In this document: one piece after another, positions 18,991-29,503 of the stretch
Layout: every line of letters starts with the position of its first letter
Numbering within the stretch: the first letter of the stretch is position 1
Assembly: GCA_003141955.1 (NCBI GenBank)
Contig: PLOC01000111.1
Coordinates: forward strand, 621-64,620
Origin: Chloroflexota bacterium
Lineage (GTDB): Bacteria; Chloroflexota; Limnocylindria; Limnocylindrales; CSP1-4
Length of the DNA stretch: 64,000 nucleotides
Direction: 5' to 3'
Notes under the pieces: model-generated
What the model saw: the letters and a program-made list of their open reading frames with translations, nothing else
What the model was told of the DNA's origin: nothing
The model's database searches: none
Position numbers and translations under genes: made by a program

Positions 18991-21909
18991 CTAGCCGGTG
19001 TTCTGGAGGCCGGCGGCCACGCCGTTGACGGTGAGCTGCACGAGCGTGGCCACTCGCTCGCGATCCGGATGGTTCGGCGGCAGCGAGCGAAGCCGGGCCA
19101 GGTAGTGGACCTGGATGTGCGACAGCGGGTCGATGTAGGGCCGCCGCAGCCGGATCGAGCGCCGAACTGCCGGATCGGTTTCGAGCAACTCCCGATGGCC
19201 GGTCACTCTTGCCAGCTCCTCGATCGAGAGGGCGTACTCGGCCCGGATGCAGGCCCACAGCCGCTTCCCGGTCGGTGTGTCGGCGAGCGCGGCGTAGAGG
19301 CTCGCGATCTGCGGCTCAGATCGATACAGGATCAGCTCGGCGTTGTCGAAGGCGCTCGAGAGGAGCGGCCAGTCGCGATAGAGCGTGGCCAGCTTCTCGG
19401 TGGACCTGGCGCCGTGGGTCCGCCGGTACGCCTTGAGCGCGGAACCGAGGCCGTACCAGGCCGGGAGCCCGATCCTCGCCTGCTGCCAGGCGAAGACCCA
19501 CGGAATCGCCCGCAGCGATTCGATGCCCGGCGCCGGCGTGACCGGCTCCACGACCCAGGCCGGCTGGGAGAGCCGCCGCGGTGGCTCGACGCTGCCGCGG
19601 CGCGCCGGCCGCGACCCCAGGGCCATCGCCGAAAGCTCCGTCACGGGCGTCGCGGCCCGGAAGAACTCCGGGAACCCGGGCTCGTCGTACACCAGCGAGC
19701 GGTAGGCGTCCCGCGCCAGGCCGGCCAGCTCGTCCATCACCGGCTTGCCGCGGCCGTCCACCTCGGCCACGCAGTCGTCGTGCTCGTGAGTGGACGCGAT
19801 GATCGCCGCGCTCGCGACGAGCTCCAGGTGATGCTCGGCGATGGCGGCGTTCGAGTAATTGGCCGCGACCGTCTCGCCCTGCTCGGTCATCTTGAAGCGG
19901 CCGTCGATCGAGCGCGGGGCCTGGGCCAGGATGGCCCGGTTCGTCGGGCCACCGCCACGGCCGATGGCGCCTCCTCTGCCGTGGAAGAGGGTCAGTTCGA
20001 TACCGTTGCGGCGGGCCACCTCGGCCAGGCGTGACTGGGCCCGGTAGAGCATCCACACGGCCGCCAGGAAACCCGACTCCTTGTTCGAGTCGGAGTAGCC
20101 GAGCATCACTTCCTGGCGGTTGCCGCGGGACTCCAGGTGCCGGCGGTAGTCCGGGTTGGCGAGCAGCGTCTCCAAGACCTCGCCACAGCTCTCGAGCGCG
20201 TCCGCCGATTCGAAGAGCGGCACGACATCGAGGTTGGCCTGGCCGCGCACGAAGCCGCTCGTGGCCACGGTCGGGACGATTCCGCCGGCGGCCATGTGGG
20301 CGAGCTGCAGGACGGCCATGACGTCGTCCGCGCTGCGGGTGAAGCTGACCACGTAGCGATGGCAGGCATCCTCGCCGAAGCGCCGCTGGATCGCCGCCAC
20401 GGCCCGGAAAGTCGCCAGGACCTCGCCCGGCGAGACGCCCGGGACAAGCTCGCGGGCCAGGTCCGGGGAGGTCATGCCGCGGCTGTGCAGGAGAGCGTGG
20501 AGGGCTTCGGCGTGGACTTCGGAGTGCTGGCGGATCTCGAGCGAGGCGAGATGGAAGCCGAACGTCTCGACCTGCCAGCGGAAGTCCTGGATCTCTCCGT
20601 AGGCGACGCGCGGCAGCCCATCCGCGACGAGGCAGGCCTGAAGCTCGGCCAGCTCCTCGATCAGCCGCTCGGTGGTCTCGTAGTGCCCGGCGACCGGGCC
20701 CGCCTCCTCGGTGAGGTACCAGCGAGTGCGGCGAAGCCGCTCGGCGATCGCCCCCATGCGGCGGCGGTACGGCTCGTCGGGGAAGCGGCGAGCCAGGTCG
20801 CGCATCGTCTCGGGCAGTTCCTCGGCATCGCGGGCCAGCCGGTTCTCGAACTCCGGGTGGATCCCATCACTCGAGACCTGCGCCGACAGCGTCGTCAGAA
20901 GCCTTGTCGCCACCGCCTCGTAGCCGCGCAGGACGTGGTCGGCGTGGATGCGCGGAACCTGGCGAGTGAGCTCCGCCGTGACCACCGGATTGCCGTCGCG
21001 GTCGCCACCGATCCACGAGCCCCACTGCAGGAAGGCGGACGCGCGCGGCGGCTGTGTCCCGCTCAAGCCGGCGTCGCCGGCCAGCCCGCCCGCGCGGTGG
21101 CTCCGACCTCGGACTCTCGCCCGGTCCATCGCTCGATCGAAGGCGCGGTAGATCCGCGGCACCGCCCGGAAGAGCGCCTCGTCGAAGAATGCCAGGGCCG
21201 AGCGGACTTCGTCGATCGGGGTCGGGGCGGTCTTGCGCACCGACGAGGTCCGCCACAGCAGGCTGATCTCTTCACGCAGCTTGCGCCTGATCTCGGCGTC
21301 GTCCTCGGCACCGAGGCGGGGATCGTCGAGCTGCTCGAGAAGCCGATAGCAGCGCCGCAGAGCGGTCAGCACCGTGCGCCGGCGGGCTTCGGTCGGATGG
21401 GCGGTCAGGACCGGCGTGATCCGCAGCCGCCGCAGCAGCTCCTCGATCCGATCGGCCGACCAGTCGCGCTCGCGGAGCCAGTCGATGGCCGAATCCGGAG
21501 AGCCCTCCTCAGGCCTGGCCGACTTCTGGGCTCGCTCCAGCTGGCGAACCTGATCGCGCTCCTCGCACAGGTTGACGAGCTGGAAGTACAGGCTGAAGGC
21601 GTTGGCCAGCGCCTCGGCCTGGTCGATCGCAAGCGAGTCGAGCTCGGTCGCCAGCGCCTCGTGGGCCCCCTCGTCGCCTGCCTCGCGGAAGGCGATCGAG
21701 CGAAGGCGGCTCCGTTCCACCAGATCCAGCAGTTGCGGCCCGCCCTGTTCCGCGATCACCTGGCCGAGCAGGGCGCCCAGCAGCTTCACCTCGCGCGAAA
21801 GCGAATCGGCCGCGCTGCCGGTGCCGGCGGCCCGGGGCTCGGCCTGCACGGCGGCATTGCCCGCGGCGTGGGCTGTCGATCGCGTTGGAGCGGGGTGATT
21901 GGCGGGCAT
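18991..21909 (-). CDS. ppc: Phosphoenolpyruvate carboxylase
   Basis: VLTAHPTEARRRTVL, GSWIGGDRDGNPVVT, MLGYSDSNKESGFLAAVW, LFHGRGGAIGRGGGP; start assigned to MPANHPAP. Confidence 0.96.
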   Translation of the reverse strand: MPANHPAPTRSTAHAAGNAAVQAEPRAAGTGSAADSLSREVKLLGALLGQVIAEQGGPQLLDLVERSRLRSIAFREAGDEGAHEALATELDSLAIDQAEALANAFSLYFQLVNLCEERDQVRQLERAQKSARPEEGSPDSAIDWLRERDWSADRIEELLRRLRITPVLTAHPTEARRRTVLTALRRCYRLLEQLDDPRLGAEDDAEIRRKLREEISLLWRTSSVRKTAPTPIDEVRSALAFFDEALFRAVPRIYRAFDRAMDRARVRGRSHRAGGLAGDAGLSGTQPPRASAFLQWGSWIGGDRDGNPVVTAELTRQVPRIHADHVLRGYEAVATRLLTTLSAQVSSDGIHPEFENRLARDAEELPETMRDLARRFPDEPYRRRMGAIAERLRRTRWYLTEEAGPVAGHYETTERLIEELAELQACLVADGLPRVAYGEIQDFRWQVETFGFHLASLEIRQHSEVHAEALHALLHSRGMTSPDLARELVPGVSPGEVLATFRAVAAIQRRFGEDACHRYVVSFTRSADDVMAVLQLAHMAAGGIVPTVATSGFVRGQANLDVVPLFESADALESCGEVLETLLANPDYRRHLESRGNRQEVMLGYSDSNKESGFLAAVWMLYRAQSRLAEVARRNGIELTLFHGRGGAIGRGGGPTNRAILAQAPRSIDGRFKMTEQGETVAANYSNAAIAEHHLELVASAAIIASTHEHDDCVAEVDGRGKPVMDELAGLARDAYRSLVYDEPGFPEFFRAATPVTELSAMALGSRPARRGSVEPPRRLSQPAWVVEPVTPAPGIESLRAIPWVFAWQQARIGLPAWYGLGSALKAYRRTHGARSTEKLATLYRDWPLLSSAFDNAELILYRSEPQIASLYAALADTPTGKRLWACIRAEYALSIEELARVTGHRELLETDPAVRRSIRLRRPYIDPLSHIQVHYLARLRSLPPNHPDRERVATLVQLTVNGVAAGLQNTG

Positions 21910-22086
21910 GTCACGGGAGCATACAGCGGCGGACGATCGCGACGCTTCACCTGTAGATGAGGGCCTGCGAGGCAGGCTTATCGGCTGGTCCTGATGGTAC
22001 GAACGAGGCACCAAGGATTCTCCGTAAAGGACGACACCTAGAGCAGAAGAGGCCCGCGTCGATGGGTGCTCGGTGCCGGAGGCGAA

Positions 22087-22350
22087 ATGGACCGCAGCCG
22101 AATTCACAGGATCGTGATCGCGACCATCGCCGCCACGTCCGTCGCCGGTGTCGCCCTCGGGGTCGCAACACTGAGCGGGTTCGGCGGCTCAGGGGCGGGA
22201 GACTTGCTCGTCTCCTCGACCCCGGTGGCCAGCACCGTGCTTCTTCTGATCGGCATTGTCGTCATGATCGAGTTCGAGTTGTCGCACGTGGCCGGCCGGC
22301 GATCGAGCCGAACGGCTCGGGCCTCGGTCCCCGAGCCGGCCCGCGCCTGA
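22087..22350 (+). CDS. Small two-TM membrane protein, hypothetical
   Basis: MDRSRIHRIVIATIAATSVAGVALGVATLSGFGG...VASTVLLLIGIVVMIEFELSHVAGRRS. Confidence 0.5.
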   Translation: MDRSRIHRIVIATIAATSVAGVALGVATLSGFGGSGAGDLLVSSTPVASTVLLLIGIVVMIEFELSHVAGRRSSRTARASVPEPARA

Positions 22351-22733
22351 GTGGTTGAGCAGCTTGAGCCCCGCCACGCGCCCCCGCGCCACCCGCTGCG
22401 CCTCCGCTCGAACTGGCGGGACCAGATGACCCCGGCTGCACGTTCCGTCGGCGCCGCCAGGATCGCCGCCGCCGCGGCAACCGCGGGCGCCGCCGTCTCC
22501 GCGGGCGGGGCCTCCACGGGGGCCTGCCGTCGCGCCGACGATCGGCCGATCCAATTCCCGGCCTCCTTCGCGCGGTCCGGCTCCGCGCGTCCATGGACCG
22601 CCCCGCCGCCGAACAATCCGCCGACGGGGCGGCCCGCCACTCGCCGACCCTTCTGAGGCCGCTTCTCCGCCTGAGCGCCACCATCCTGTCCGATGACCGC
22701 GCACAACTGACATCCGCGCGCTAACATCCCGGC

Positions 22734-23216
22734 GTGGCCATCGAGACACCGCTTCCTCCCAGGATCGCCGACGACGATCGTCCGGTCGTGGCGTCGCTCA
22801 CGGTCCTCTACGACGGCGGCTGCACGGTGTGCAGCGAGACGGTCCGGCAGCTGCGCCGTTGGGACCGCGACGGCCGAATGGAGTTCCTTCCCCTCACGAT
22901 GGCCGCCACCTCAGGCCGCCCGAGCCTGGAGCGACTCGCGGCCGAAGGGCATCTGGCCGACGCGATCCACGTCGTCAACGAGTCGACGGGTCAGGTGGTG
23001 ACCGGCGGCCACGCGGCGCTGGCGCTCCTCGACGCGCTCCCCGGCGGCTGGTTGCTCCGACCCTGGGCTGCCCTGCCGCCGACGGCCCTCGCCGCCGACG
23101 CCGTCTATCGGATCGCCAGCCGGCACCGCGACGGCCTGGCGTGGCTCATGGGCATGCGCAACGAGGTCAGCTGCCCGGTTGCACCCGCCGTCGAGTCGGT
23201 CGACCCGGACCGCTGA
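22734..23216 (+). CDS. Thiol-disulfide oxidoreductase DCC family (DUF393)
   Basis: LTVLYDGGCTVCSETVRQLRRWDRDGRMEFLPL. Confidence 0.88.
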   Translation: MAIETPLPPRIADDDRPVVASLTVLYDGGCTVCSETVRQLRRWDRDGRMEFLPLTMAATSGRPSLERLAAEGHLADAIHVVNESTGQVVTGGHAALALLDALPGGWLLRPWAALPPTALAADAVYRIASRHRDGLAWLMGMRNEVSCPVAPAVESVDPDR

Positions 23217-23372
23217 CGGTTCCCGCGGTCGCGCGCCGACCGCCGCCGCGTCGCCCGTGGCCCCTGCGGCCTGCCCGCCGCGATGGGTAGGCTCGGTCGG
23301 GCCGTTGGTACTGCCTCTGCGTGACGGCCACCCGGTCACGCGCCTGGGCCGGCTCTATAGGATCCGGGGATC

Positions 23373-23966
23373 ATGACGAGCGTCCCCAGTCACGTCACGC
23401 CCCTCAAGCTCGTGCAGCGCGCCTCGATGGACCTGGCAACCTGCCCACCGGCGGCATTGGTCGAGCCCGACTGGCTGGGCACGCCGGTCGCCTCGGCCAC
23501 GGCGGGCACCCGCCGCTATCTGACGGATCTCAGTCTGCCGGTGCGGGACCACAGCCCACAGCTCACCTTCAAGAAGGCCGCCTACGTGGACATGGGCGAG
23601 GCCCGAGCAACCGCGGATGGCTGCGAGCTGACAATCAGCTGGCGGTCGTCGTCGCTCGCGCCGCTCTTCCCCGTCTTCGCCGGCCGGCTCAAGCTGACAT
23701 CGACCGAGGTCACGCTGGAGGGGTTCTATGCCCCGCCCGGCGGTGAGTTCGGGGCCGTGCTCGATCGCGCCTTCCTGAACATCGCCGCTCGCGGCACGGC
23801 CCGCTGGTTCCTGGAGCAAGCGACTGCGGCGCTCTCGACTGTCACGGCGGTCGGGCCGGAGACGCGGACCGCGGGCTCGGCCGCTGCATCGGCCCCAGGC
23901 TCCACTGCCGGCCCCACATCGTCGCCGGGCGGCACCTCCACGCTCCGTGGCCGCGCCGTCCCGTAG
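23373..23966 (+). CDS. Hypothetical protein
   Basis: Long ORF with plausible composition; MTSVPSHVTPLKLVQRASMDLATCPP. Confidence 0.6.
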   Translation: MTSVPSHVTPLKLVQRASMDLATCPPAALVEPDWLGTPVASATAGTRRYLTDLSLPVRDHSPQLTFKKAAYVDMGEARATADGCELTISWRSSSLAPLFPVFAGRLKLTSTEVTLEGFYAPPGGEFGAVLDRAFLNIAARGTARWFLEQATAALSTVTAVGPETRTAGSAAASAPGSTAGPTSSPGGTSTLRGRAVP

Positions 23967-24474
23967 CGCGTTTCGGGCGCTTCTGGAGTCCGCGTCTCGC
24001 CGGCCGCTACACGGATATAGCCGGGCACGAACGCATGAGTTGCGCGGGATGGGCGATTCTTGCGGGAATGGAACGTCCCGTGTATGTGTTCGAAACATCC
24101 AGGGGAGTATCCTGATTGTCCCTGGTCGTACCCAGTGCGAACCCCCGAAGGAAGGAGGGTCTCGTGCCTGAACCGTCCGCCATCGAGGGGGTCTTGCGAG
24201 CTCTGGTCGAGGCGATGGAGGCCAAAGAGGCCGCCGAGCCAGACCTCCCGGAATGGGAGGCAGACGCCCGACTTCGAGCCGCCGAGGCTAGCCTTCTCCG
24301 GCTCTATCGTGAGTCGGGTCACGATCACCCTCACCGCGTGGCAATCGAGATCGAAGTCGCCCACTCCTGCGTGGGCCCCACCGCGGTAGAGGTCGCCTGA
24401 CGCCCGGCGGCCGCCTCGCGCAGGCCAGCGCTGAGCCCTCTGGATAGTCCCAGCTTCCGTGCGCCCTGCTGCAG

Positions 24475-25824
24475 TTGGCAGACTCCACGGCCGATACCTT
24501 CGACGGTTGGCAAGCCGTGCCAATGGAGCCTGCCGTGCTTACTGGGGCAACGGAGAAACCCGACGTCAGCGCCGCCCACAAGGATCGTCGCCTGAGGGCC
24601 GTCTATCGCCGGGAACTTCAGGATAGTGTGCTGTTCTCAGCTCTGGCCGTGACGGCCGGGATCGCGGTCACCACAGTGGTCGCGTGCCTGGTCGCGCCGA
24701 ACGCCGCCCTTGCCGAGATCCTCGTCGCCACGCCGCTTGTGCTGACGGGTCTTGGCGTCGCGCGCACAGTGCCCTGCCGGTCCCGGCGCTTCGTCGTTCA
24801 ACTCGGCATGCTGGTGGGCCTGCTGCCGTTCCTCTCGACCGCCACGACCACGACCCTCGTTCATGGATCCGAGTCGCTCTCCCTGGGGGCGCTGGGGGTG
24901 ATGCCCCTCGCCTTCGCGGTCTACGTCCCGCTCGAGCGCAGGCAGCACCTGATCTGGCTGATCCTGGCCGACGCGATCTTCTTCGGGGTGATCGTCGCGT
25001 GCTCGAGTGCCGCGGTGTGGTCGGGCGAGATGCTGGCGCTGACGTTCACTGCCGCCCTGGCATTCGGGCTGAGCCTCGGCGCCAACGAGATCCAGCTTCG
25101 GCGGCGCCAGCAGATGAACAGGCAGCTCCTGGCGGTGCGCGGTCTCTACGGCCGCATGAAGGAGCACGAGCTCGACCTTCGTCGCCAGGACGAGTTCCTC
25201 TTCATGCAGCAGGAAACCCTGGTCGTCCAGCAGGCCGAGCTGCTGCGGCTCAACGAGGAGCTCGAGACGATCGCCCGCCTCGACGCCCTGACCGGCCTGG
25301 GCAACCGCCTTCGCCTCAACGAGGACCTGGCCCAGACCGCGGCCCGGATCGAGCGCATCGGCGGAACGGTGGGTCTGCTGCTGATGGACCTCGACCGATT
25401 CAAGCGCCTCAACGACACCATGGGCCACTTGGCCGGCGACGCCGCCCTGCGGGGAGTGGCCGACGTTCTTCGCAAGACGAGCCGCCTGGGCGACGGGCTC
25501 TATCGCTACGGCGGCGAGGAGTTCCTGGTCGTGCTGCACGATTGCGACGAGAGCGCCCTGGCGGCGGCCGGGCAGCGCTACATCAGTGCCGTCGCGGCCG
25601 CGGGCATGCCGCACCCCGACAACCCACCGTGGAACCTGGTCACGGCCAGCGCCGGCGCCCGCGAGCTATCCCAGCGCAACTGCATCGACATCGACGCGGC
25701 GCTCCACGATGCCGACGAGGCGCTGTACGTCGCCAAGGCGTTGGGTCGAAACCGCCTCGAGATTCACTCCGGCCCGCCTGCGGGCGAGATCGTCCCGATC
25801 GACCGGCAGCGCGCCGCGAGCTAG
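24475..25824 (+). CDS. GGDEF-domain diguanylate cyclase with N-terminal membrane region
   Basis: RLDALTGLGNRLRLNEDL...LLMDLDRFKRLNDTMGHLAGDAALRGVADVLR...YRYGGEEFLVVL. Confidence 0.93.
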   Translation: MADSTADTFDGWQAVPMEPAVLTGATEKPDVSAAHKDRRLRAVYRRELQDSVLFSALAVTAGIAVTTVVACLVAPNAALAEILVATPLVLTGLGVARTVPCRSRRFVVQLGMLVGLLPFLSTATTTTLVHGSESLSLGALGVMPLAFAVYVPLERRQHLIWLILADAIFFGVIVACSSAAVWSGEMLALTFTAALAFGLSLGANEIQLRRRQQMNRQLLAVRGLYGRMKEHELDLRRQDEFLFMQQETLVVQQAELLRLNEELETIARLDALTGLGNRLRLNEDLAQTAARIERIGGTVGLLLMDLDRFKRLNDTMGHLAGDAALRGVADVLRKTSRLGDGLYRYGGEEFLVVLHDCDESALAAAGQRYISAVAAAGMPHPDNPPWNLVTASAGARELSQRNCIDIDAALHDADEALYVAKALGRNRLEIHSGPPAGEIVPIDRQRAAS

Positions 25825-26231
25825 ATCGGCAGCACCGCCGCCACGACCGCGACGACGATGCCGATGGCCAGCGCGGCCACGCCGATACGGATCGATTTGG
25901 CCCTGTCGCGTGCCCTGGCCTCGGGCGCCGCCACCTCGGACACGGTCCCCAGCGGCCCGAAGTTGTAGACGCCTCGGGCCCCGAAGCCGGCGCAGAAGTG
26001 GAACCACGCCTGCAGGTATCCCGAGGCCGACGCGCCCGCTGGAAGCACCAGAATCAGCCTGGTCCAAGGCGGCGCCCCGGTCACGACCAGTGCCGCGAGG
26101 CCGGCCGCGGTCACCAGGAGCCCGATATGGCCGGCCATCCGGCGGCGGGCTATCTCAGCCGGACCGATGTTGCATACGCCCGGGCTGTAATCGACGACAT
26201 TGAGCGGACCAAGCCCCGCGGTGCTGGACAT
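25821..26231 (-). CDS. Small membrane protein, hypothetical
   Basis: MSSTAGLGPLNVVDYSPGVCNIGPAEIARRRMAGHIGLLVTAAGLAALVV...LPAGASASGYLQAWFHFCAGFGARGVYNFG. Confidence 0.75.
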   Translation of the reverse strand: MSSTAGLGPLNVVDYSPGVCNIGPAEIARRRMAGHIGLLVTAAGLAALVVTGAPPWTRLILVLPAGASASGYLQAWFHFCAGFGARGVYNFGPLGTVSEVAAPEARARDRAKSIRIGVAALAIGIVVAVVAAVLPI

Positions 26232-26519
26232 CGTTGATACCTCAATTACTTGCCCTGGATCGTACAGCCGACGCCAGCGCGCGGCCAGTCGTAGCAGATC
26301 TGGGCCGGCACCCGCGACAACTTGCCGCCACCGGCTGGTCGGTGCGCTGCAGTCGAGGGTAGATTGCTGCTCTCCGCTCCCCGCCGGACCTGACAGGGTC
26401 CTTTCGGGTGACCTTGACCCGTACAATCGAGGAGCGATACTTGGCCCCAGCGGGGCCGACTATTCCGATAGGCGGGCTGCCGACGCTCCGAGTCGGCGGC
26501 CTCTCCAGGAGGATCCAGC

Positions 26520-26753
26520 GTGCTCTTCAACCGCAAGCGCTCCAAGGACAGCGAGGAGCGGCAGCTCGATCAGGCGGGGCTGGTCGAATTGCTCCTCGGC
26601 GCGGACGACGTCGAGCGAAAGCGACTCCTGCTGCTGGCGCTCCAGACCGGCGAACTCCGCAAGTCCGAAGCCGCCGACTTGCTGCGCCTGGTCGATCGAC
26701 TCGAGGCCGTATCAGCTGGTTCCTCCACCCGTGCCGCGTCCGGCAACCGGTAG
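26520..26753 (+). CDS. Small hypothetical protein
   Basis: GTG start after AGGAGG; MLFNRKRSKDSEERQLDQAGLVELLLGADDVERKRLLLLALQTGELRKSEAADLLRLVDRL. Confidence 0.65.
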   Translation: MLFNRKRSKDSEERQLDQAGLVELLLGADDVERKRLLLLALQTGELRKSEAADLLRLVDRLEAVSAGSSTRAASGNR

Positions 26754-26801
26754 CGACTCGCCCAGCCATTTCGGGGAGCCAACAACCGCTACCATCCCAG
26801 C

Positions 26802-28028
26802 ATGACCATCGCGGATCGACTCGGGCCATTGCGCGCCGCGGCTGAGCATGAGCTGCGCGAGGACATCCTGCCGTATTGGGCGACCACGGCAGTCGATCGC
26901 AGGCAGGGCGGCTTCTTCGGAGCCGTCTCCGTCGACGGCCGGCCGGACCCGAGCGCCGGCAAGGGCGGCGTCCTGAACGCCCGCATCCTGTGGACCTTCT
27001 CGGCCGCGTTGCGCCGCCGGCCCGAGCCCCTCTATCGCGAGATGGCGGATCGGGCGTTCGACTACCTCCTGGAGCATTTCTGGGACCCGGAGCATTCGGG
27101 CCTGTACTGGGAGGTGGACCATCTCGGCCGAATGCTGCAGGGTCGAAAGCAGACCTACGGACAGGCCTTCGGCATCTACGCGCTGGTCGAGTACTTCCGG
27201 GCGACGGGTGTGCGCGACGCGCTCGATCGAGCCATGCGGCTCTTCGAAGACATCGAGACTCATGCGCTCGACCCCTCGAACGGCGGCTACTGGGAGGCGC
27301 GCGGGCGCGACTGGCAGCCGATCGACGACATCCGGCTGTCCGACCTGGACCTGAACGCGCCCTTCTCGATGAACAACCACGTCCACCTTCTCGAGGCCTA
27401 CACGACGCTGGCTCTTGTCTGCGAGGATCCGCGGCCACGGGCGCGGCTGCGGGCGCTGCTCGAGCTGATGCTGGACCGCATCCTCGACGCACAGAGCGGG
27501 CACTTAATCCTCTTCTTCGACGAGCACTGGCGGCCGATGTCGGGAGTGATCTCGTACGGCCACGACATCGAGACGAGCTGGCTGATCTGCGAAGCGGCCG
27601 GCGTGGTGGGCGACCCGACACTCACGTCCCGGGCCCAGGCGGCTGCCGTCAAGATGGCGGACGCCGTCCTGGCGGACGGCTACGACGCCGAGCTGGGCGG
27701 TGTGTACACGGAAAGGACGGCGGAGGGATACCTCAAGACGGACAAGGAATGGTGGCCGCAGGCCGAAGCTGTGGTGGGATACCTGAACGCCTACCAGATC
27801 TCGGGCCGAGAGGAGCACCTCGCTGCCGCCATCAAGACTTGGGACTTCATCGACGCCTTCGTGATCGATCGCCGCGACGGCGAGTGGTACACCTACGTCA
27901 GCCGCGAGGGCGTTGCCGCGCCGGGCCTGACCAAGGTCGACTTCTGGAAGTGCCCCTACCACGACGCCCGGGCCATGCTCGAGATCATGGAGCGAACGCA
28001 CCAGCTGGAGCCAGCCGGCTCGCGCTGA
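26802..28028 (+). CDS. N-acylglucosamine/cellobiose 2-epimerase (AGE) family protein
   Basis: ILWTFSAALRR...FWDPEHSGLYWEVDHLGRMLQGRKQTYGQAFGIYALVEYFRATG...MNNHVHLLEAYTTL. Confidence 0.9.
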   Translation: MTIADRLGPLRAAAEHELREDILPYWATTAVDRRQGGFFGAVSVDGRPDPSAGKGGVLNARILWTFSAALRRRPEPLYREMADRAFDYLLEHFWDPEHSGLYWEVDHLGRMLQGRKQTYGQAFGIYALVEYFRATGVRDALDRAMRLFEDIETHALDPSNGGYWEARGRDWQPIDDIRLSDLDLNAPFSMNNHVHLLEAYTTLALVCEDPRPRARLRALLELMLDRILDAQSGHLILFFDEHWRPMSGVISYGHDIETSWLICEAAGVVGDPTLTSRAQAAAVKMADAVLADGYDAELGGVYTERTAEGYLKTDKEWWPQAEAVVGYLNAYQISGREEHLAAAIKTWDFIDAFVIDRRDGEWYTYVSREGVAAPGLTKVDFWKCPYHDARAMLEIMERTHQLEPAGSR

Positions 28029-28260
28029 GCCGCCATCATCCGAGCCGCCGGCGGAATAGGCCAATTCGTCCCTTGACCCGGGCGCGGTGCATGGAGGACG
28101 CTCAGGTCGGCGCCGGGCGCGCACGAATGGCGCACCCCGCCGAGGGTCGGGCGAAGCCGGGAGTGCAGAATAGGTTCTCCTGCGCCGATCCCTGAAATGG
28201 GGCGGAAAGTCCCCCCAGAGGGAGACTTCGTGGTGGCTCGTCGATCGGGCACGGCTGGCT

Positions 28261-28425
28261 GTGGTGGCCCCCGGCGTGAGGCGACTGCTCGTGTCGGGGC
28301 ACGCCGAATCGACCGTGCTGCCCGCCGGGCTCGCCGACGTCGGCGCGTCGTTCCTGCCCAAGCCGTTCACTCCCGAGCGCCTTGCGCGCAAGGTTCGCGA
28401 AGTCCTGGACGCCCCGGCCGGCTGA
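28261..28425 (+). pseudogene. C-terminal remnant of a response-regulator receiver domain
   Basis: Frame reads VVAPGVRRLLVSGHAESTVLPAGLADVGASFLPKPFTPERLARKVREVLDAPAG-stop, REC-domain beta4-alpha5 signature with KPF. Confidence 0.7.
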
Positions 28426-28485
28426 ACGGGCCGGTGAGACACTACCGGCGGAACGGCTGAGTTCCATGAGCGTCGGAGGTGCAGG

Positions 28486-29457
28486 ATGGCCGCCACACGT
28501 GTCGGGATCGTCGGGGCGGGCTGGATTGCCCGAGTACACCTGCGCGTTCTCTCGGGCTTCGACGACGTCCAGGTGGTGGGCATCTCGTCACGCAATCCGG
28601 ATTCGGCGGGCCCGTTGGCCGAGTCTGCCGGCGCGCGGGTCTATCCCGACTATCGGTCCATGCTCGATGCGGCCGAGCTCGATGCGGTCTTCGTATGCCT
28701 GCCACCGTATGCCCACGGTGAGCCCGAGCTGGCCGTCGTGGATCGCGGGATCGCCCTGTTCGCCGAGAAGCCGCTCGGCGTCGACGAACAGTGGCCGGCA
28801 CGGATCGCGAAGGCGATCCACGAGAAGGGCGTCGTGTCGTGCGTGGGCTATCAGTGGCGCTACCTCGAGGTCGTCGATCGGGCCCGCGAGCTCCTCGAGA
28901 GCCGGCCGCCCCAGCTGGTCGTCGGCTCCTGGCTGGGCGAAACGCCCGGCGCCGCCTGGTGGATTCGAAAGGACCAATCGGGCGGTCAGATAGTGGAGCA
29001 GGCGACCCACATCTTCGATCTGGCGCGATATCTCGCGGGCGAGATGGAGCCCATCGCCGCCGCAGGCCGCCGGGTTCCGCGGCCGGCTTATCCGGACAGC
29101 GACATCCTCGACGTCACCGAGACCTCAGTGCGCTTTGCGTCGGGTGCCATCGGTTCCTTCTCGACAACTTCTCTACTTGCCGCGGCGCACCGGGTCGAAC
29201 TCGAGGCAGTCTCCGACGGAATGGCCCTGACGCTGGAGGTACTCAACCACCGGCTCCTCGTGCGGCGAGGCTCGGAGAAGACCACGTTTGCGCCGCCGTC
29301 CGTTTTCGACACGCCTTACGAGCTGCAGAATCGGGCGTTCATCGATGCGGTCCAGGGGAAGCCCAACAGGATCCGCTCGTCGTATGACGATGCCCTGCTG
29401 ACGCACCACCTGACGCTCGCAGCGTCGCGGCTCGCGAACGAGGCAGCCTCGGTTTGA
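28486..29457 (+). CDS. Gfo/Idh/MocA family oxidoreductase
   Basis: RVGIVGAGWIARVHLRVLSGFDDVQVVGISSRN...VCLPPYAHGE...FAEKPLGV. Confidence 0.93.
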   Translation: MAATRVGIVGAGWIARVHLRVLSGFDDVQVVGISSRNPDSAGPLAESAGARVYPDYRSMLDAAELDAVFVCLPPYAHGEPELAVVDRGIALFAEKPLGVDEQWPARIAKAIHEKGVVSCVGYQWRYLEVVDRARELLESRPPQLVVGSWLGETPGAAWWIRKDQSGGQIVEQATHIFDLARYLAGEMEPIAAAGRRVPRPAYPDSDILDVTETSVRFASGAIGSFSTTSLLAAAHRVELEAVSDGMALTLEVLNHRLLVRRGSEKTTFAPPSVFDTPYELQNRAFIDAVQGKPNRIRSSYDDALLTHHLTLAASRLANEAASV

Positions 29458-29503
29458 GCGTGGGCGCGGCGGGGCAGCCCGCGGCGAGGGCAGGAACCGT
29501 CCC

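Noticed and set aside
22351-22733. Several overlapping ORFs on both strands between the small membrane protein and the DCC protein
   Set aside because: Ala/Arg-rich composition in every frame; looks like high-GC intergenic sequence.
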